Below are positions 61,349 to 64,000 of a stretch of 64,000 nt of DNA, one piece after another. The notes under the pieces are model-generated. The model worked only from the letters and a program-made list of their open reading frames with translations, ran no database searches and was not told the origin of the DNA. How positions within the stretch are numbered: position 1 is the first letter of the stretch; every line of letters starts with the position of its first letter. Position numbers and translations under genes: made by a program. The DNA lies in assembly GCA_001314905.1 (NCBI GenBank), contig LJZT01000002.1:62001-126000 (forward strand), written 5' to 3'. The DNA comes from Phormidium sp. OSCR. GTDB taxonomy: Bacteria > Cyanobacteriota > Cyanobacteriia > Cyanobacteriales > Geitlerinemataceae.

Positions 61349-62362
61349 TCAAACAAATTCTGGTTCCCCTTGGTCGAGGACTTCCCAGACAGTGTTGAGG
61401 AGTTCATCTAACCCTTGCTGGGCTACGGCGGAAATTTGGAGGATGGGATAGTCGGAATCGGGTTCTAAGGCGGTGCTGAGGTCTTGGATTTCTTCGGGAG
61501 TACGATCGCAGGCATCCAATTTACTCAAGGCGATAATCTGAGGACGCTCCGGTAAGCCCCGGTCATAGGCCACTAACTCCTCGCGAATCACGCGATAATC
61601 CTCTAGGGGATTCTCCGCCGTCACATCCACGAGATGCAATAAGACCCGCGTCCGCTCAATATGACGCAAAAACTCATGACCTAAGCCTAACCCCTCATGA
61701 GCACCAGCAATCAATCCGGGAATATCGGCAAATACGGTCCCATCGCCTGTGGGTTTACGCACCACGCCCAAGTTGGGAACGAGGGTGGTAAAGGGATAAT
61801 CGGCAATTTTGGGACGGGCCGCCGAGAGGACGGAAATGAGGGTCGATTTCCCGGCGTTGGGCAGGCCAATAATCCCCACTTCCGCCAGCAATTTTAACTC
61901 TAAGCGTAACTGACGAATGCGCCCCGGTCGTCCTTCCTGAGCCAGTTCTGGGGCGCGGTTGCGGTTGCTGAGATAGTGGCGGTTTCCATGACCTCCCTTT
62001 CCGCCTTCAGCGACACAAACTTGTTGGCCGGGTTCAACTAAATCGCCGACAATTTCTCCGGTTTCGAGGTCATAGGCCACGGTTCCACAGGGGACTTCCA
62101 GGATGCGATCGCCCCCCGAAGCCCCGGTACAATTATTATTCCCCCCCCGTTTACCATCCTCAGCCCGGAAGCGATGGGCGTAACGGAAATCCAACAAGGT
62201 TTGCAGATTATCCGTGGCCAGCAGATAGATAGACCCCCCCCGTCCTCCATCGCCGCCAGCGGGACCCCCAGCGGGGACATACTTCTCGCGACGGAAGGCC
62301 ACTAAGCCATCGCCACCGGTTCCGCCTTCGACTTCAATTTCAACGCGATCAATAAACTGCAT
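61349..62362 (-). CDS. obgE: GTPase Obg
   Basis: [77 protein letters not shown]. Confidence 0.97.
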   Translation of the reverse strand: MQFIDRVEIEVEGGTGGDGLVAFRREKYVPAGGPAGGDGGRGGSIYLLATDNLQTLLDFRYAHRFRAEDGKRGGNNNCTGASGGDRILEVPCGTVAYDLETGEIVGDLVEPGQQVCVAEGGKGGHGNRHYLSNRNRAPELAQEGRPGRIRQLRLELKLLAEVGIIGLPNAGKSTLISVLSAARPKIADYPFTTLVPNLGVVRKPTGDGTVFADIPGLIAGAHEGLGLGHEFLRHIERTRVLLHLVDVTAENPLEDYRVIREELVAYDRGLPERPQIIALSKLDACDRTPEEIQDLSTALEPDSDYPILQISAVAQQGLDELLNTVWEVLDQGEPEFV

Positions 62363-62462
62363 AATTACGTCACCTAGGAGAGTTTAGAGTTAAGGGATTA
62401 AAACAGGATTGCGATAGAATGATCGCCCGTCACAGAGCGTATCAACAAACCTTAAAATAGAA

Positions 62463-62596
62463 CACTATTAACCATTCACTATCAACTATCAACTATCAAC
62501 TATCAACTATTAACTATTAACTATTAACCATTCACTATTAACTATTAACTATTAACTATTCACTATTAACTATTAACTATTCACTATTAACTATCA
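62463..62596. repeat. Heptanucleotide tandem array, about 19 units of (A/G)ATAGT(T/G) on minus strand
   Basis: aactattaacca/ttcactatcaactatcaactatcaac...; 7-bp period. Confidence 0.95.
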
Positions 62597-63298
62597 AAGA
62601 TAGGGGCTGACATCTTCGCCGCATTTGTCGGCAAGATAGGACAAGGCCCGGAATCTCAAGCCCACCAACTGCTCATAGAGAGGGTTAAGTTCACACATGG
62701 CGGGAATATGGACGATTTTCTTGCCAAACAGCTTGATATCCCGTTCAAAAGGACAATTGGCGGGAATCATGCGACAGAGGAACCGGGCCACTTTGGGGTC
62801 ATGGACCTCAACATGGTCTAGCCATTGTCGCACAGGAGCGAGAACATCGCCCTTGTGTTTCTCCTCCTCAGACCGGTACTCCGTCACCTCGGGCGAGGGG
62901 AGCGTCACCCGATCTTCTCCCTCGTCTAAATCTTCGAGGGTGTGACGTAGGTTTTTTAGGGCTTCAGGACAGTTCCCCAGGGCTTGACAAAACTCTTGTA
63001 GAAGTTGATCTTCCCCTAGGGTATAGACTCCATCGGCGATCGCCACCATCACCGCAGTTCTCAGGAAGTTCTCCGCCACATCAGGATCATCGCCGAGGGA
63101 CGCGGCCAGTTCCTCGGGGGAAATGCCATCCTCGCGGCTATCCTGTTGAGCCAGTTCAGCGTTATTGTGGGTAATCTCGGCGATCGCCTCTCGTTCTCGT
63201 TCATCAAAATCACCATCAGCCCAGGCGATGGCCAAAAGGCCCCGTAACCAGGCCTGACTTTGCTGTTGATTTTGCGGCGATGCAGTTGTCTGAGTCAT
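62594..63298 (-). CDS. TerB-like N-terminus + 'Mo-dependent nitrogenase C-terminal' domain protein
   Basis: N-terminal LLAIAWADGDFDEREREAIAEI; C-terminal WLDHVEVHDPKVARFLCRMIPANCPFERDIKLFGKKIVHIPAMCELNPLYEQLVGLRFRALSYL. Confidence 0.85.
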   Translation of the reverse strand: MTQTTASPQNQQQSQAWLRGLLAIAWADGDFDEREREAIAEITHNNAELAQQDSREDGISPEELAASLGDDPDVAENFLRTAVMVAIADGVYTLGEDQLLQEFCQALGNCPEALKNLRHTLEDLDEGEDRVTLPSPEVTEYRSEEEKHKGDVLAPVRQWLDHVEVHDPKVARFLCRMIPANCPFERDIKLFGKKIVHIPAMCELNPLYEQLVGLRFRALSYLADKCGEDVSPYL

Positions 63299-63360
63299 GA
63301 GTATCGCGTAGGTTAAAGTCTCTACTGTTGTTTCGTCCCAACCAATCGGGAAATCTTGTG

Positions 63361-63726
63361 ACGCTACAAGAGTTTGTGCTATTTCTGGTCTCGATTTTAA
63401 CCAATTCTCTGGGGCAATTCCTGCTCAAAGCCGGGGCCATCAAACTGGGGGCCACCGCTCCCCAGGGGGCGATCGCCTTCCTGCTCGGAGTTCTCTCAAC
63501 CCCAGAACGGCTGCTAGGATTGATGGGTTACGCCGCCGGAGCCATGGCCTACATCCTACTGCTAACCCGAGTCAACCTCAGCGTCGCCGGCCCCGCCACA
63601 GCCCTAGCCTACGTCATCGCCGTTCTCATCGGCCATTTCGGCTTCGGCGAGGCCATTCCCCCCCTACGCCTAGTGGGGTTAGGCTTGATCCTAACCGGGG
63701 TAATTCTGGTCATCAGCCGCTCCTAA
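63361..63726 (+). CDS. EamA/SMR-like small multi-TM transporter
   Basis: Four hydrophobic helices: LVSILTNSLGQFLLKAGAI...LMGYAAGAMAYILLLTRVNLSVAGPATALAYVIAVLIGHFGFGEAIPPLRLVGLGLILTGVILV. Start uncertain within the 63328 ORF. Confidence 0.8.
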   Translation, partial: TLQEFVLFLVSILTNSLGQFLLKAGAIKLGATAPQGAIAFLLGVLSTPERLLGLMGYAAGAMAYILLLTRVNLSVAGPATALAYVIAVLIGHFGFGEAIPPLRLVGLGLILTGVILVISRS

Positions 63727-63743
63727 ACCCGCCCACCCTGACC

Positions 63744-63995
63744 CTAAAGAGCCTCCCAAGCCTGACGTACAATACCACTGAGCCAATGGCGTTGCTCAGC
63801 ATCGAGGAATTGGTCTTCCTCCAAGACTTCCGAGAGTAAGTCCTCCAAACTGCGGCCCTGGCGGCGGGTCATCTGGACCACCCCCGCGATCGCCGCCGCC
63901 ACCACCTCCGGGCTAACCGGTTGTCGCCCCAACTCCATCGTATCCTGTACAGTCTCTGGGATAGAATAATCCATACTTAAGCACATACAACCCAA
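63744..63995 (-). CDS. Hypothetical protein
   Basis: Short acidic ORF (MDYSIPETVQDTMELGRQPVSPEVVAAAIAGVVQMTRRQGRSLEDLLSEVLEEDQFLD) near window end. Confidence 0.55.
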   Translation of the reverse strand: MGCMCLSMDYSIPETVQDTMELGRQPVSPEVVAAAIAGVVQMTRRQGRSLEDLLSEVLEEDQFLDAEQRHWLSGIVRQAWEAL

Positions 63996-64000
63996 ATAAC

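Noticed and set aside
62463-62596. CRISPR array
   Set aside because: Period is 7 bp with no unique spacers; no cas genes in the window.
62594-63298. Nitrogenase component
   Set aside because: The domain name is historical; no P-cluster or cofactor motifs and no nif genes nearby.

Overview
This 64 kb window is cyanobacterial chromosome. It is dense in GCGATCGC (HIP1) octamers and carries chlH, phytoene desaturase and synthase, menE, thiE and cyanobacterial-type Hfq. Most of it is ordinary housekeeping: folE, queD, sufE, ispE, dapF, hfq, ppk2, mlaE, an ABC exporter, a GDP-mannose pyrophosphorylase/PMM fusion, ssb, rsmG, pip, obgE, and helicases. No tRNA, rRNA or CRISPR array was recognised. 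The accessory content of most interest is: (1) a divergent dndB-like/dndC pair (51.3-54.5 kb) with no dndD or dndE beside it, an 18-bp perfect palindrome in its intergenic region, a composition break inside dndC, and a ~350-nt hairpin-rich non-coding block between pip and dndB that may be an undescribed structured RNA or mobile RNA element; (2) 7-bp-period repeat arrays that supply the stop codon, and often the last codons, of five unrelated genes on both strands; (3) a pair of ~160-180 bp MITE-like elements with TATAGCAA/TTGCTATA ends, one abutting an internally deleted IS1 remnant; (4) a tandem Uma2 duplication with identical flanks and a diverged core; (5) a vapBC-like module between 22-bp direct repeats; (6) a solitary C-terminal domain copy of a neighbouring membrane glycosyltransferase. 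All family calls come from reading the translated proteins. No database search was run.
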